Below are positions 43,668-54,600 of a DNA stretch of 64,000 nt, one piece after another. Numbering within the stretch: position 1 is the stretch's first letter; every line of letters starts with the position of its first letter. The stretch comes from CALDTK01 sp965213735 (GTDB taxonomy: Bacteria; Bacteroidota; Bacteroidia; Chitinophagales; Saprospiraceae). The notes beneath the pieces are model-generated. The model ran no database searches, was not told where the DNA came from, and saw only the letters and a list, made by a program, of their open reading frames with translations. Position numbers and translations under genes: made by a program. The stretch spans positions 2,509,440-2,573,439 of the forward strand of contig CBDCAB010000006.1 in assembly GCA_965213735.1 (NCBI GenBank), written 5' to 3'.

Positions 43668-43772
43668 AGCAGCTTCTTGCAGGTTCCACCTCATCTGGCA
43701 GATAGCACGCGATGGTCCAAGGTTTGAGTTTTGGTAGTCGTCGATCAAGACAAATAACCTAAACTTCAAATC

Positions 43773-44129
43773 ATGATCTGGACCAACATCCGCCCAATAC
43801 CAACGCGATTTGCACAACCTGCCATCAACACCGCCGAAAGCGATGCTGCATTCACACTCGAACTGTCGCTTCCAGGCTGGCAAAAGTCTCACGTCAACCT
43901 CGAAGTAGATGGTGACTTGCTCCTTGTAACCGGTGAGCGTGACGCTGAGGATGCCCCCACCTATCGCCGCCGCGAGTTCGGGCACACGCAGTTTGAGAAG
44001 AGCTTCCACCTGCCCGACACCGTCGACGTCGACGCAATTGAAGCCACACTCGAGCATGGTGTGCTGCGCATCTCGCTACCCAAAGTACCTGAGGCTCAGC
44101 CGGTACGCAAGATGATTGAGGTGGCCTAA
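43773..44129 (+). CDS. Hsp20/alpha-crystallin small heat shock protein
   Basis: 118 residues, somewhat short. The alpha-crystallin domain is complete: FTLELSLPGWQKSHVNLEVDGDLLLVTGERD, then FEKSFHLPDTVDVDAIEATLEHGVLRISLPK, the canonical A-x-x-x-x-G-V-L-x-I/V-x-x-P signature. The N-terminal arm is short (~20 residues) and the C-terminal tail lacks a clear IxI motif. ATP-independent cytosolic holdase under stress. A terminator follows. Confidence 0.93.
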   Translation: MIWTNIRPIPTRFAQPAINTAESDAAFTLELSLPGWQKSHVNLEVDGDLLLVTGERDAEDAPTYRRREFGHTQFEKSFHLPDTVDVDAIEATLEHGVLRISLPKVPEAQPVRKMIEVA

Positions 44130-44156
44130 CAAGAGTTTTGTGAAAGCTTGGTTGAA

Positions 44157-44187
44157 CCCCTGTCGCACAGCTTGCGGCAGGGGCTTT
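44157..44187 (+). terminator. Rho-independent terminator of hsp20
   Basis: CCCCTGTCGCA pairs with TGCGGCAGGGG (one mismatch/G:T) and is followed by C and a T5 run. Confidence 0.88.
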
Positions 44188-44402
44188 TTGATAGGCCCCA
44201 GCTGGTGTGGTGGTGAACATGCAGGCCTTGTCTGTTGCTACCTCTTATAGACCAGCGCAGGAAAAATGCTGCACCCGCACAGCGGAGATTTTTCCTCTTC
44301 ACACCTCAAGCCTATAGCTAGGTGCATCGCGGCAACTCTATCATTCCTGCTTACGCGTGGTAACAAAAACAGGTTAGTTAATAGGGTTTTAGGTGTTTTG
44401 GG

Positions 44403-45881
44403 TCAGAGAGCTTCTCTCTGACCTTTTTTAGTGGCCACCTTTCTGATGTGCAACTCGCTGCCAGGCTGCACCGGATGCTTCTCGTTGAGTTGGTTCCAAG
44501 CAGCAAATTCTTCCCAGCTCATATCAGCCGCAAAGCGTTGGTAGACATCAAGCAGACTCTCATATCGCCGCAGCCGATAAGTAGCATTTGGCGCCCGCGG
44601 AAGTACCCGCATATCCACCACCTGAGGCGCTAAAGGTAGCGGCACCAGATCGGGTTTCTGCAGCGAAGCAATCTTGAGCTTCGGTCGTGATGCAAAGGGG
44701 GAGTTCGGCACAAAGTGCGGTTGATACACCTGGAGCTCTTGATCAAAACTGGCGTAAGGCGTGAGGTATGGATTCCACATCTCGAGGTGGTGGCGACTCA
44801 CATCGTGGCTGCGGGCAAAACTCTCCAAGCTCGTCTTGGCAGGCATCACCACCTTGCGCAACTGGTAAAAGTGGCGACTATCCAAAATGGTATCTACCAC
44901 CACAGCTCGTGCCTGCACAGCTGTCACCAAATCAGGCGCAGAGCCAGCCACCCGCCAATCTAAATACGTGGCCAGAGATTCGGCGACACGGGCAGGTACC
45001 CTACAGGTAGCTCCTACGCCTGCTGGCACATAGTCGTTGAGGCAGTGGCGATTCATCGATTTGATTACTTCGAGCGGCACCTCGGTAGCTTGCGCTACTT
45101 CAACTAAACTTACGCCAAAGGGACAGGCCACACCCACCGGAAACTGTTCGTCGAGCGTGAGTGGCCGCGCCCTTAATTGATGCTGATCGCCATACTTGTG
45201 TAGGTACATCGCAGCCACAAAAGCAGGCACATAGTTGCGGGTTTCGCGTGGCAAGTAGCGCCGTATTTCCCAAAAGTTAGTTTTACCAGAGCGTCTAATT
45301 GCGCGTCGCACACGTCCTGGACCACCGTTATATGCCGCGAGTACGAGCGCCCAATCACCAAAACGCTGGTATTCCTGGCGCAAAAATTCTACGGCTGCTT
45401 TAGTAGCCTTCTCCACATCACCTCGCTCATCGACCGTACGATTAATAGTGAGCCCAAACATTTGGCCTGTGCCCGGCATAAATTGCCATAAGCCACCAGC
45501 TCCTGAGCGACTCAGCGCCCGCGGATCGAGCGCACTTTCGACTATCGCGAGGTACTTGAGATCATCTGGCAGACCAGCCTTGCGCAGTTCTTCCTCAAAC
45601 AATGGAAAGTATGTCGGGATACGACCGAGTATCGCCTCAGCTTTGTCGCGATTGCGCAGCATGTAGCCGCGGATATAGCTCTCCACCACGGGGTGATGGT
45701 GCTTGCCAATGATGCTTTCCATCGCCGCGAGCCGCTGGTGGATAGCCTGCTCCTCCTCCATGGTGAAGGAGCTGCGGTAAGCTTCCTCTGCCGTAGCTGC
45801 CGCGATTGGCCCGCCGGGACCGATTTGTGCGCTCAAGGCAAAACCTAATACGAGACACAGGGCGAGCAGACAGTGATGCAA
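44403..45881 (-). CDS. Membrane-bound lytic murein transglycosylase with LysM (MltD-like)
   Basis: The SLT (GH23) domain has the catalytic Glu in LAIVESALDPRALSRSGAGGLWQFMPGTG (E141 counted from the most upstream start) followed by LAAYNGGPGRVRRAI and the YVP.F.AA signature. A C-terminal LysM (YRLRRYESLLDVYQRFAADMSWEEFAAWNQL) binds peptidoglycan; an earlier degenerate LysM-like segment is near FARSHDVSRHHLEMWN. It cleaves glycan strands. Start: no ATG fits; TTG at 45881 gives a signal peptide MHHCLLALCLVLGFALSAQ and is preferred over TTG at 45959. Lies directly downstream of the DUF4249 gene in the same direction. Confidence 0.88.
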   Translation of the reverse strand: MHHCLLALCLVLGFALSAQIGPGGPIAAATAEEAYRSSFTMEEEQAIHQRLAAMESIIGKHHHPVVESYIRGYMLRNRDKAEAILGRIPTYFPLFEEELRKAGLPDDLKYLAIVESALDPRALSRSGAGGLWQFMPGTGQMFGLTINRTVDERGDVEKATKAAVEFLRQEYQRFGDWALVLAAYNGGPGRVRRAIRRSGKTNFWEIRRYLPRETRNYVPAFVAAMYLHKYGDQHQLRARPLTLDEQFPVGVACPFGVSLVEVAQATEVPLEVIKSMNRHCLNDYVPAGVGATCRVPARVAESLATYLDWRVAGSAPDLVTAVQARAVVVDTILDSRHFYQLRKVVMPAKTSLESFARSHDVSRHHLEMWNPYLTPYASFDQELQVYQPHFVPNSPFASRPKLKIASLQKPDLVPLPLAPQVVDMRVLPRAPNATYRLRRYESLLDVYQRFAADMSWEEFAAWNQLNEKHPVQPGSELHIRKVATKKGQREAL

Positions 45882-45966
45882 ATCTTGAAGTTGGCTTGTT
45901 AGAAGTACAGCGGGTAAGGTAGTCCCCAGAGGTATTCCACCGAAACATTTGATGGGCAATCTACCC

Positions 45967-46854
45967 TCATTCTACTTCCACAAGCGCAGAGCTGACGGCG
46001 CTGATGTTAAACACTCCGAGCACCTTATCGCCTGTGCCTGCGTTAGTTACGTTGCCGCGCGTGCTCACCACCGGGACGCTAAACAGTTGGTTATTACTGT
46101 TCAATATCTGTTCGGCAGCGTTGCTGAGGAAGTCATAGGCCTCGGCCGTGAGCGACCAAATTTCCACCTCCACCACGTCACCTAGTTCTAAGGGCACCAC
46201 GCTCCCGTCGTCGTCGATTTTGTTGATACTAGCACGGATTGGAAAGATAAACGTGAGGCCGTCGGTCGCAGTCCCCCCATCGAAAGAAGCATCAAATGCG
46301 ATATTAATTTCTGAAGGTCGATTGAGGAGCGTATCGTTAATGGTCGAGCGAATAAGGTAGCGATCACCTACCCCAGGTAGATCGCGTGCATATAATTGGG
46401 CATAAAGTCCTTCTTCAAGACCGAGTTGTTCCTCCTCAAACACAATGCTGATCGAATCTATATCCGGCACGCGGTTGAGTTGCGAAGTAGCGATGTACTC
46501 TTGTCCCTGGTTTTTTACGCTCAAGGCAAAACGCTCTCCGACTACGCCCAGGGTTTCATTGCCTGTCGGGAGCCACACGTACACGCCAGGGCTCGTCTCC
46601 TCGAAGGCAAAACAAGCGTTTCCGAGCTCCGTTTGGCAGACCACCACTTCGGCACCTTCTAGCGGAGGAGGAACAGCATTTGAAAAATAATCTTGGGTGA
46701 AGCTGAGGTTGATCGTTTGTGCGCTAGAGCGATCAGTAAGCCAGGCATCCACAACGGGTTGTGCCTCCTCGAAGCCTGAGTCGATGCTCACCTCATCGGT
46801 ACACGCACTCATCACTACGAGCAACACGAAAGTCAACTGGAGTAGGCGCATCAT
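45967..46854 (-). CDS. DUF4249 lipoprotein
   Basis: 295 residues with a lipoprotein signal (LLQLTFVLLVVMSAC, lipobox Cys at ~18). The mature part matches DUF4249: QPVVDAWLTDRSSAQTINLSFTQDYFSN ... GAEVVVCQTELGN ... GVYVWLPTGNETLGVVGERFALSVK ... ILNSNNQLFSVPVVSTRGNVTNAGTGDKVLGVF. DUF4249 proteins are regularly paired with a TonB-dependent receptor in Bacteroidota, as here: the start overlaps the receptor stop by 4 bp (ATGA-type). It probably forms an outer-membrane complex with it; the substrate is unknown. Confidence 0.92.
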   Translation of the reverse strand: MMRLLQLTFVLLVVMSACTDEVSIDSGFEEAQPVVDAWLTDRSSAQTINLSFTQDYFSNAVPPPLEGAEVVVCQTELGNACFAFEETSPGVYVWLPTGNETLGVVGERFALSVKNQGQEYIATSQLNRVPDIDSISIVFEEEQLGLEEGLYAQLYARDLPGVGDRYLIRSTINDTLLNRPSEINIAFDASFDGGTATDGLTFIFPIRASINKIDDDGSVVPLELGDVVEVEIWSLTAEAYDFLSNAAEQILNSNNQLFSVPVVSTRGNVTNAGTGDKVLGVFNISAVSSALVEVE

Positions 46855-49244
46855 TTAAACTTGAAATTGTAGCTCACGCTGGGAATAAAACTGCCCACGA
46901 CACTGAGCCGCTCGGCAGTCGTAGTCGGAGGAGCACCAAGGACTGGACGTTGATCAGTCGGACCGCCGGTGATATTAAAGGCATTGCGTCGGGCATAGAC
47001 GTTATAGACGCCAAACACCCACTGCCCTTGCCAGCGCTTATCGGCACGTGAAGGCTTAGGATCGAGTGTTGCTGAGAGATCTAAGCGATGGTAGTCAGAT
47101 ATACGAACGGTATTACGTAAATCGCCATCGACATTAGGTACCCAATAGCCAAGCTGGTAATAGCCACTGGTGGGCAAATTAAGTGGCGTTCCGGTGTTGT
47201 AAACAAAGTTAGCTGAGAAGGTCCAGCGTTTACTTGCTTCATAAAAAGTGGTGATGCTGAAATTGTGGGTTTGATCAAAGCGCGTTGGGTACCATTGGTC
47301 GCGGCTTATACCTTCTATGCGGCGTTCTGTTTTGGCGAGTGTATACGAAGCAAAACCGCCTAATCGACCCTTTTTCTTTTTTACCTGGAGCTCTAAACCA
47401 TAGGCACGACCATCTCCCGACAATAGCTCGCCTTCCACAAAGCGGTTGATTTGCAAATCAGCACCATCAATATAATCTATGACATCATACATTTGCTTGT
47501 AATAAGTCTCGGCACTTACTTCGTAGGTATCGTTGGCGAGGTTACGAAAATAACCTATAGCGAATTGATCTGCCCGTTGTGGCTCGATATTATTTGTGCT
47601 CGGTGTCCACAGGTCGAGCGGAATAGAAGCTGCTGTATTGCTGAGCAAGTGGATGTACTGCGCAGTGCGCATAAAGCTCGCTTTAAGACTACTTTGCTCA
47701 TTGAGTTGGTACTGAGCTGAGGCGCGTGGTTCTAGATTGAAGTATGTCTCAATGACTTCGCCCTTATTGCTGCGCTCGATGCTTGTCACTGGGCGCTTCT
47801 GGCCTCGCGGCACACTCTCGTCGAAGGTAAATACATCTCCGCCGCCGAGGTACTGAAAAGCGCTGAGGCGTAGGCCATAATTGAGCTTCAGCTTACCATC
47901 GAGCAGCGTTGGCTCATGTTCTAGAAATGCAGCATATTCACCGCCACGCTGCTCTGCGATGGAGATATCGAGCACTTCTCCACCACTGGTGGCTACTGCA
48001 TTGGCGGGCTCAAAGTTGTAGTACGTTGCCTGACCTCCAAAGCGAATAACATTTCGAGGGTTCGCAAAATAAGTTATTTCAGGTTTTACCGAAAGGTTGA
48101 CGATGCTGGCATCCCAATCAAATCCATCTTCTTCTCGATCATCACCAAACAGTATGGCATAATCATAGTCTGAATAGTAGCTAGTGACATTCATAAATAA
48201 TTTGTCGCTAAACAAGTGATTCCAGCGAATCGTACCTGTGGCATTGCCCCAGTTAAATGCCGCACCGCTGCCCAGACCAAACACGTCACGCCCAAGATAA
48301 CCACTTACAAACAGCTGGTCCTTATCATTAAATCGATAATTCGTCTTGAGCGTATAATCGTAAAAGGAAAGTTTTGTATCCTCAAACTCATCGTTCAAGA
48401 AAGGCTTAGCGAGTATATCAATATAAGAGCGTCGAGCAGCTACTAAAAAGCTGGACTTATCTTTTACTATCGGAGCCTCCACGCTAAGTCGTGAGAAGAT
48501 GGTGCCGATACCCCCGTCGATAGCTAATTGCTTGTTGTTGCCTTCACGCATCCTCACGTCGAGGATACTAGAAAGTCTGCCGCCGTAGCGCGCCGGAATG
48601 CCCCCTTTGTAAAGCTTCACACTTTTTACTGCATCGGGATTAAATACAGAGAAGAAGCCAAATAAATGGCTAGAATTAAAAACTGGCGCTTCATCGAGAA
48701 TCACCAAATTTTGATCAATTGAACCTCCGCGAACATTAAATCCGGCGGCGCCTTCGCCCACGCTCGTCACGCCAGGCAACAGCTGGATGCCACGCAGCAC
48801 GTCGACTTCTCCCAGTAGGGCAGGGATTTTTTGCAGTGTTGACACGTCTAGTTTCTCGACGCTCATCTGTCGCTCCGTCACGTTGCTGTCCTCTTCTTCG
48901 GCAGTCACCACCACTTCTTCTAGCAGAGTTCCTTCTTCACTGAGTTCCACGTCGAGCGTGGTCGAAAGTGCCAGGTCAACTGAACGCGTTTGGCGAGCGT
49001 AGCCGAGGTAGTCGAAGGCCAGTTCGTACATCCCGTTAGGCAGCGTGAGGGAGTAGAAGCCATACTCATTGGTGGTCGTCCCGGAGCCATCGCCGAGCAC
49101 GAGCACGGTTGCGCCAATGAGTGTCTCCCCATTACTGGCATCGCGCACGTAGCCTTTGATGGTGCCTTGGCCTGCCTGGGCATTACTGCTTTCGCCAAAA
49201 CCTAACAGAACAAGCAGGACGAGAAGAGGGAGAAAACATTTCAA
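46851..49244 (-). CDS. TonB-dependent outer-membrane receptor with carboxypeptidase-like N-domain
   Basis: 797 residues. The signal peptide (~1-23) is followed by a carboxypeptidase-regulatory-like domain (GTIKGYVRDASNGETLIGATV ... DFLGYA-like DYLGYARQTRS, ~25-105). A plug domain begins LLGEVDVLRGIQLLPGVTSVGEGAAGFNVRGGSIDQNLVILD and holds LFGFFSVFNPDAVKSVKLYKGGIPARYGGRLSS. The ~550-residue 22-strand barrel ends with PSVSYNFKFK, an aromatic-rich C-terminus. The group is not SusC-like (no SusD neighbour) but pairs with DUF4249. It imports an unidentified large ligand with TonB energy. An exact 14-mer motif copy at 49188-49201 lies at the end of the signal peptide. Confidence 0.93.
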   Translation of the reverse strand: MKCFLPLLVLLVLLGFGESSNAQAGQGTIKGYVRDASNGETLIGATVLVLGDGSGTTTNEYGFYSLTLPNGMYELAFDYLGYARQTRSVDLALSTTLDVELSEEGTLLEEVVVTAEEEDSNVTERQMSVEKLDVSTLQKIPALLGEVDVLRGIQLLPGVTSVGEGAAGFNVRGGSIDQNLVILDEAPVFNSSHLFGFFSVFNPDAVKSVKLYKGGIPARYGGRLSSILDVRMREGNNKQLAIDGGIGTIFSRLSVEAPIVKDKSSFLVAARRSYIDILAKPFLNDEFEDTKLSFYDYTLKTNYRFNDKDQLFVSGYLGRDVFGLGSGAAFNWGNATGTIRWNHLFSDKLFMNVTSYYSDYDYAILFGDDREEDGFDWDASIVNLSVKPEITYFANPRNVIRFGGQATYYNFEPANAVATSGGEVLDISIAEQRGGEYAAFLEHEPTLLDGKLKLNYGLRLSAFQYLGGGDVFTFDESVPRGQKRPVTSIERSNKGEVIETYFNLEPRASAQYQLNEQSSLKASFMRTAQYIHLLSNTAASIPLDLWTPSTNNIEPQRADQFAIGYFRNLANDTYEVSAETYYKQMYDVIDYIDGADLQINRFVEGELLSGDGRAYGLELQVKKKKGRLGGFASYTLAKTERRIEGISRDQWYPTRFDQTHNFSITTFYEASKRWTFSANFVYNTGTPLNLPTSGYYQLGYWVPNVDGDLRNTVRISDYHRLDLSATLDPKPSRADKRWQGQWVFGVYNVYARRNAFNITGGPTDQRPVLGAPPTTTAERLSVVGSFIPSVSYNFKFK

Positions 49245-49318
49245 AATTAAGTCGCGAGGGTACGTGGGTGAACGTCACGAGCGGGAAAATTGGTGCGGCT
49301 TTGAGTCGAAAAGGTGCT

Positions 49319-51640
49319 TTAGGGATGCGGGGCTATAACCACAATGGCTGTACCTCGCTGACCGGAGTCGCTGCTTATGTCGATGAAATACTCCCCGGGC
49401 GCGAGACCATGTGCAAGTGTAATGACATCGGCTCGGCCAAACTGGCCAACTATTAAGGAGCCTGTGGAAACGACTTTGCCAGAAGGAGCAATAAGACGGT
49501 ACTCGAGGTTCCCTCGGTAATCACCCAAACCCGCAATCGTAACTGACTTACCAGATTGCGTTAAATTGGGATAGACGCTGAACTTTTGCCAATGCATATC
49601 ATCCTGAGATCGTGTTGAGCTGATGGTAACGGTATCGCAGTAGTTCAACCACCAAGTTCTGCTGTTTTGCGGTGGTGTATTCTCATCTAGCACGAGTTCA
49701 TCATAGGCACCGCCACGAATTATGGGGCAAACAGCTGAGCCGTCCGTAATATCCGTAAGATAAAGCAGCTGTATATCCTGATCACGTTGCGAGCTTTGCC
49801 AGGTACCGTGCTCATCCCTGTAGGAGAAGGTATACAATTCATCCAGGCGGCCGATGTGGGGAATGGCAGTTTGATTGATATGGCTTACCCAGTAGCTATT
49901 TGCCTTTCGCAGGTTAGGCAACAAGAGTGGCTGAGGAGGAACTGTGGAATCGATTTCGGAAATAAATAAATTTGCGGTCGATTCTGCATTGGGAAATGCG
50001 TCGAGGACTATGTTGTTATATCCAAATTCAATGTTTATCCCGTTGTCGATTTGAAACGCTCGCGGAGGATTGATGGTGCTGCTAGATCGATTGGCCATAA
50101 CGGTTAGCTTGGCTGGCTGTGGATTATCCTGCGGAAGCGTAACTCGTAAAAAGCGCTTAATAGTTGCGTTTTCAGTAAAGAGAGTATCTTGGTGGATTGG
50201 CACCTCATACAACGACACAAGGTCAGCAAGATTTAATCTTTTAAAATCAGGCAGCTGGCTCACATTAGGTAGCCTACTGAATACAATTTCATTACTGTCT
50301 TCAGCTTCGGCAAACGCATCCGCTGTGAAATCAATTAAGGTGTCTTTTTCAATGGAGATAGTGCGCATTGTATGCCTAAAATGTTTTAGTTGAGAGAATG
50401 CAGATATGTGGGAATTCCCTACACCGCCATGTGTGCGCAAGCCATAGTGGCCACCACGGCCAGGGCGCTCATCTATCCTGATATCGCCAATATCTGCCAG
50501 CCACTCGAGAATAATAAATCCCGTATCCGGCAACACCACCTTTCGAATATTTCTCGAGGCTATTAAACGGTAGTTAGGTTCAGTATAAAGGCTCGGCTCC
50601 GTCTGCCCCTGAAGTCTGTTCGAATCAACAAAGAGATTATGAGAGCGAACAACGAAAGAGTCCATGTTGGATAAGCCTAGAATGTACGCTCTATTTAGAG
50701 GGAGTGTAGAGAAATCAGGACAATCAAACGGTTCGTCGCTAAACCCGACATCGAGCAATAGCGTTAAGCTAGATAGAGAATCTGCGCGACGAAAATCAGC
50801 ACTGAGGCGCCGTAGCTTTGGAGTCCTGATAAGTATTTCAACATCTACGTCTAAAAAGCCGCGGCTTGTATCAAATTCGTAGTACCTGCCAAACGTAATG
50901 GGAGTAGGAAAATCAATAACCTCTATATCATCACATTGATCAATGCGCAAATTTCCACAATAGCTCAAGTTGCTTAGCTCAAAGAGCTTTAGTCCAGATA
51001 CCCTAAACACGTAAACTCCATCTAAACGATCAATATTAGGCATGTCGGGGAAATGGCCAATGTCGCTTTGATAAAGAGATAGCTTTTTCACACCATCAAT
51101 AGCGTTAAGAGCAGATGCGTCAGCTATGATACTGTGCGATATACCTAACCTACAACCGTGTATATTCTGCAAATTCTCAAACCCACGTAAACTTGCAGTT
51201 TCAGTAAAACTTATCTGCACTTGCGAGGCATATGTGCGAATGTTGTCAATATTCTTACCTACTTCTCGAAGATTAGCGAGGGCTGAAAAATCTTTGACAT
51301 ACCGTATTTCTAAATAGTCATCAATTTCGGATAAGGAATCCAATCCCTTGAGGTGTTGTGAATTTGCAGTTGAAGCAATCTTCATTCCACCTCCGATATA
51401 GCGCAGACCAGTAAAGCCTGAGAGATCGTTAATATCTCCCATCACAAAAAAATCTCCGGTTATGGTGTCGATGCACTGCCCAGGGTTTTGTTGCCAATAT
51501 AAATCTAGTTGTGCCTGTGACTGGAGGATCACATCACCTACTAAAGTAACACATGTATCCTGTGCACGAGCATTGAGCGAAGAGACGCAGAGCAGACCGA
51601 GGAGGAATTTTGAGATGAGCTTTGATAATATGGAGTTCAT
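49319..51640 (-). CDS. Secreted leucine-rich/receptor-L-domain-like surface protein, sorting-like C-terminus
   Basis: About 773 residues from the ATG at 51640 (MNSILSKLISKFLLGLLCVSSLNARAQ, signal peptide). The middle ~500 residues carry irregular leucine-rich repeats in the style of receptor L-domain or BspA-like proteins (e.g. LSGFTGLRYIGGGMKI, SALANLREVGKNIDNI, LRGFENLQNIHGCRLGIS, LSNLSYCGNLRIDQCDDIEVI). The C-terminal ~85 residues (FSVYPNLTQSGKSVTIAGLGD ... GLAPGEYFIDISSDSG) resemble a T9SS type A domain. Divergent from the glycosidase gene, 28 bp between starts; the two could be expressed together. A binding or adhesion role is plausible but unproven. Confidence 0.8.
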   Translation of the reverse strand: MNSILSKLISKFLLGLLCVSSLNARAQDTCVTLVGDVILQSQAQLDLYWQQNPGQCIDTITGDFFVMGDINDLSGFTGLRYIGGGMKIASTANSQHLKGLDSLSEIDDYLEIRYVKDFSALANLREVGKNIDNIRTYASQVQISFTETASLRGFENLQNIHGCRLGISHSIIADASALNAIDGVKKLSLYQSDIGHFPDMPNIDRLDGVYVFRVSGLKLFELSNLSYCGNLRIDQCDDIEVIDFPTPITFGRYYEFDTSRGFLDVDVEILIRTPKLRRLSADFRRADSLSSLTLLLDVGFSDEPFDCPDFSTLPLNRAYILGLSNMDSFVVRSHNLFVDSNRLQGQTEPSLYTEPNYRLIASRNIRKVVLPDTGFIILEWLADIGDIRIDERPGRGGHYGLRTHGGVGNSHISAFSQLKHFRHTMRTISIEKDTLIDFTADAFAEAEDSNEIVFSRLPNVSQLPDFKRLNLADLVSLYEVPIHQDTLFTENATIKRFLRVTLPQDNPQPAKLTVMANRSSSTINPPRAFQIDNGINIEFGYNNIVLDAFPNAESTANLFISEIDSTVPPQPLLLPNLRKANSYWVSHINQTAIPHIGRLDELYTFSYRDEHGTWQSSQRDQDIQLLYLTDITDGSAVCPIIRGGAYDELVLDENTPPQNSRTWWLNYCDTVTISSTRSQDDMHWQKFSVYPNLTQSGKSVTIAGLGDYRGNLEYRLIAPSGKVVSTGSLIVGQFGRADVITLAHGLAPGEYFIDISSDSGQRGTAIVVIAPHP

Positions 51641-51668
51641 GGGCGTAGGTTGTGGAATATCTTTTGCA

Positions 51669-54600
51669 ATGTACAAGCTTCCGGTTGGTTCTTCCTATCT
51701 CACAGCTCTTCTAATTTTGGTGCTGTCCCCGCCTCTGCTCTACGCGCAAAGTTTTGGTGAAGCTTTTGGCGTGAATAGCAGTGCACGTGAACCATTAGCT
51801 GAACAAAACGCCTACCCTACTGTACGCGAATTCCACTTTTGTTCACAGGATCAGGGGTACACTTCTGACGCTACTGACGCGACGCCAGGGTATCCGCTCA
51901 ACAATTTTATATTTGCTGCCACCGACAGCTACTACACCGGGCGTCGTGGAGATATTGTTTTGACGGCATTGGGTATTGCTGGTGAGCTGAGAGGACTGCG
52001 CGAGTCGGATTTTCTGAATGGAGCCGGGCTTAAATGGTTCGTGCAGAAACCTTTTGCCCCTTATGGTTACCGAGTTCAGGGGCCAACTGGCTTTGAAATT
52101 GGACCTAATTTCATCACAAACAGTGCTTTACCCGCTGAAAGGTATGTTGGGGATTGGCTCGCCAACAGTGGGTATAACCAGGCTGATCCTGCCACATGGC
52201 GAGATAAAGCTCGCTGGATGAGTATGCTTGCCACCCGCTACGGTGATGCCTCACTGATGAATCAGCACTCGGGCACCATCGGCCTAGATGATTATGATAG
52301 GTTGTATTATAACCAATATAGCGATAGGACTGGCCCCAGACGCTCTCCGGTGATTTTTTTCGAAGCTGAGAACGAACCTGATCGCAGTTTTTTTGAACCT
52401 GGTAATGATGTCGCCGACGACTTAGGATTTGCTCACGTTATGCTGAATACACCTCGCACTATGTGGCAGCACGCGCCTCAATATCTTGCTGCTCAAACTA
52501 GCATGCTCTACGACGGGCACGGGAAGAGCAACGCCGCGATTTTTCCACCAGCTGCTGTAGCGCCTGCGGGTGAAAACGGCTTCTACTACCTTGGTGTGAA
52601 GAATGTTGGCCAAAAAAATAAAGTATCTATTGGAGGGATGGCCGGCCTCCGTGGTGTGTATATTGAGGAAATGCTCGATTGGTTTATAACCAATCGAACC
52701 ATTGGCCAATTCGGCTTTACAGATGTTAATGCTCCTGTGCTTCCGTTCGAGGCATTAAGCTTTCATCACTATGCAGCCTCGAGTTCATTGACTCGTGAGG
52801 CTGAGTACGATAGTTATGGTGGGCAATGGGACGTAAACACAGGTGCGGGTCAGAGCCCAGAACTTCACCAGCTTCGTTCGCGGCTAGAGTACCATATGAA
52901 CAGATTGGGATCTGCGTTTGCAGACAGAGGATTTGCGCAAAAGTGGGAAGAAACTGAAATTTGGTTGTCGGAATCCGGCTATGATAGCTATAATTTGCAT
53001 CCTAACCCGCCTGATAATCCCGGTCCAACGGCTTATGGAGGCATCCAAATTCCAGCTATACCAAACAGTAAGAATCCTGCTCAAGAACTCGACAGAGAAC
53101 TACTCCAAGCACAGTGGCTCACCCGATCATACCTAGAAATCATGGCAGTGCAATCTGGAACTTCTAAAAAAGGAGTGGATAGATTTATGCAGTTCGAGCT
53201 ACGCGATACACGGGAAGAGGTTGGCCCTGGGGTGTTGCAATTCCAAACGAGCGGCTTAATCAGGCATAATGGAATTCTCAAGCCCGCCCACTACTTTAGC
53301 AAAAGTATTTTGTCACACTTAGAGGATTATGATCATGTCTATGCGGGTGTGGGCGGAACACTCTTTCCAGATAATTTTTCAGATGCCTTTGATCTACAAT
53401 CTGCACATAGTTCTGTTGGACCCTTACCTTTTCAAAATGATCCGTCAGATACAGAACTTGAAAAACCTGTTTGCTATTCATACGAAAAAGTTTACGGCAA
53501 TGAAGACAATAACAAATACGTCATCTGGTCTCCTACTCAGCAGGGCTTTGCTTATTCAATAGATTTAGATTTGAGCAAACTAACGGACGAAGATATATAT
53601 ATGGTCACCATACATGAGCTTGTGGACGGCTCAGAACTTGGCCGGCCTACAGTGCTAAATGTCACTAATAATGTAGTAAATATACCTGTTAGTGAAACCC
53701 CTATGATCTTGCAATTTGGCGACATAGGCACTCGTGGTGACGTCGCAAGAGTAGATAACATTATCATTAATGACATGTGCTGCGGCAATGTAGAGATCAG
53801 TTGGGCAAGGGTGCGGCGCACGCTCCGCAATCGAGTTGATGTATATTTTGTGTTAGCGTCAGATGTACCCAGCAGCAACGTCGTACCACTACGCGACCTT
53901 ACGTTGGTGCAACGCGATTTTGCCGGTACGCGAGTATTATTACCTAATCTAACACCAGGCGAAGTATATTATGTCGTGCTCTTGCCTGAAAATTATTATG
54001 GCTACAATGTAGATGTTTCAGCGGGGGTGAGCCTGAACCCGGCTGACCATCTTGGCTATTTACTGATACCAAGTGAGTGCGATGGCACGGATGGTACTTC
54101 AGAATGCATCACATCTATCCCTTCCAGTGACATCAGCTTCCAAGGTGGGTTTAATAACTTAAGTCTTATTACCACAGTTCTGAATGGTGGCTTAAGTTCG
54201 GATAATGACAACTTGACATGCAATAATATACCTGTCTCAGGTGCCGATAATCAATGGACGGGGGACGGTCAACCTGGCTCTATTAGCGCAACTATTACCT
54301 TCGATCCTCCAGTAGATATCTCATCAATCTCCTATTTGTTTGGAGGAATTGGTACTGGTGCGCAGATGGTAGCGGAAGTGATGACCTGCACCTGCCCATT
54401 CTGGAAGGAGTATTCCACTGTAACGCCCACCCCTCAAGGCCGCTCCCTTACTCGCCGCAACTTATCTAAGGTCACAGCTCTAAGAATCACTAATAATCAA
54501 ACCAATCTGGCGGGAATGACGCTCTGTAGCACCCCATCTAGCTGCTCGGGTCGCTTCTTTAGTGAAGAGCCTCAGGTGGAGGTAGTAAGTGTTGCGCCCG

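Noticed and set aside
44230..44402. Possible tRNA or small RNA between hsp20 and the transglycosylase gene
   Set aside because: No cloverleaf, anticodon stem or terminator found on reading both strands.
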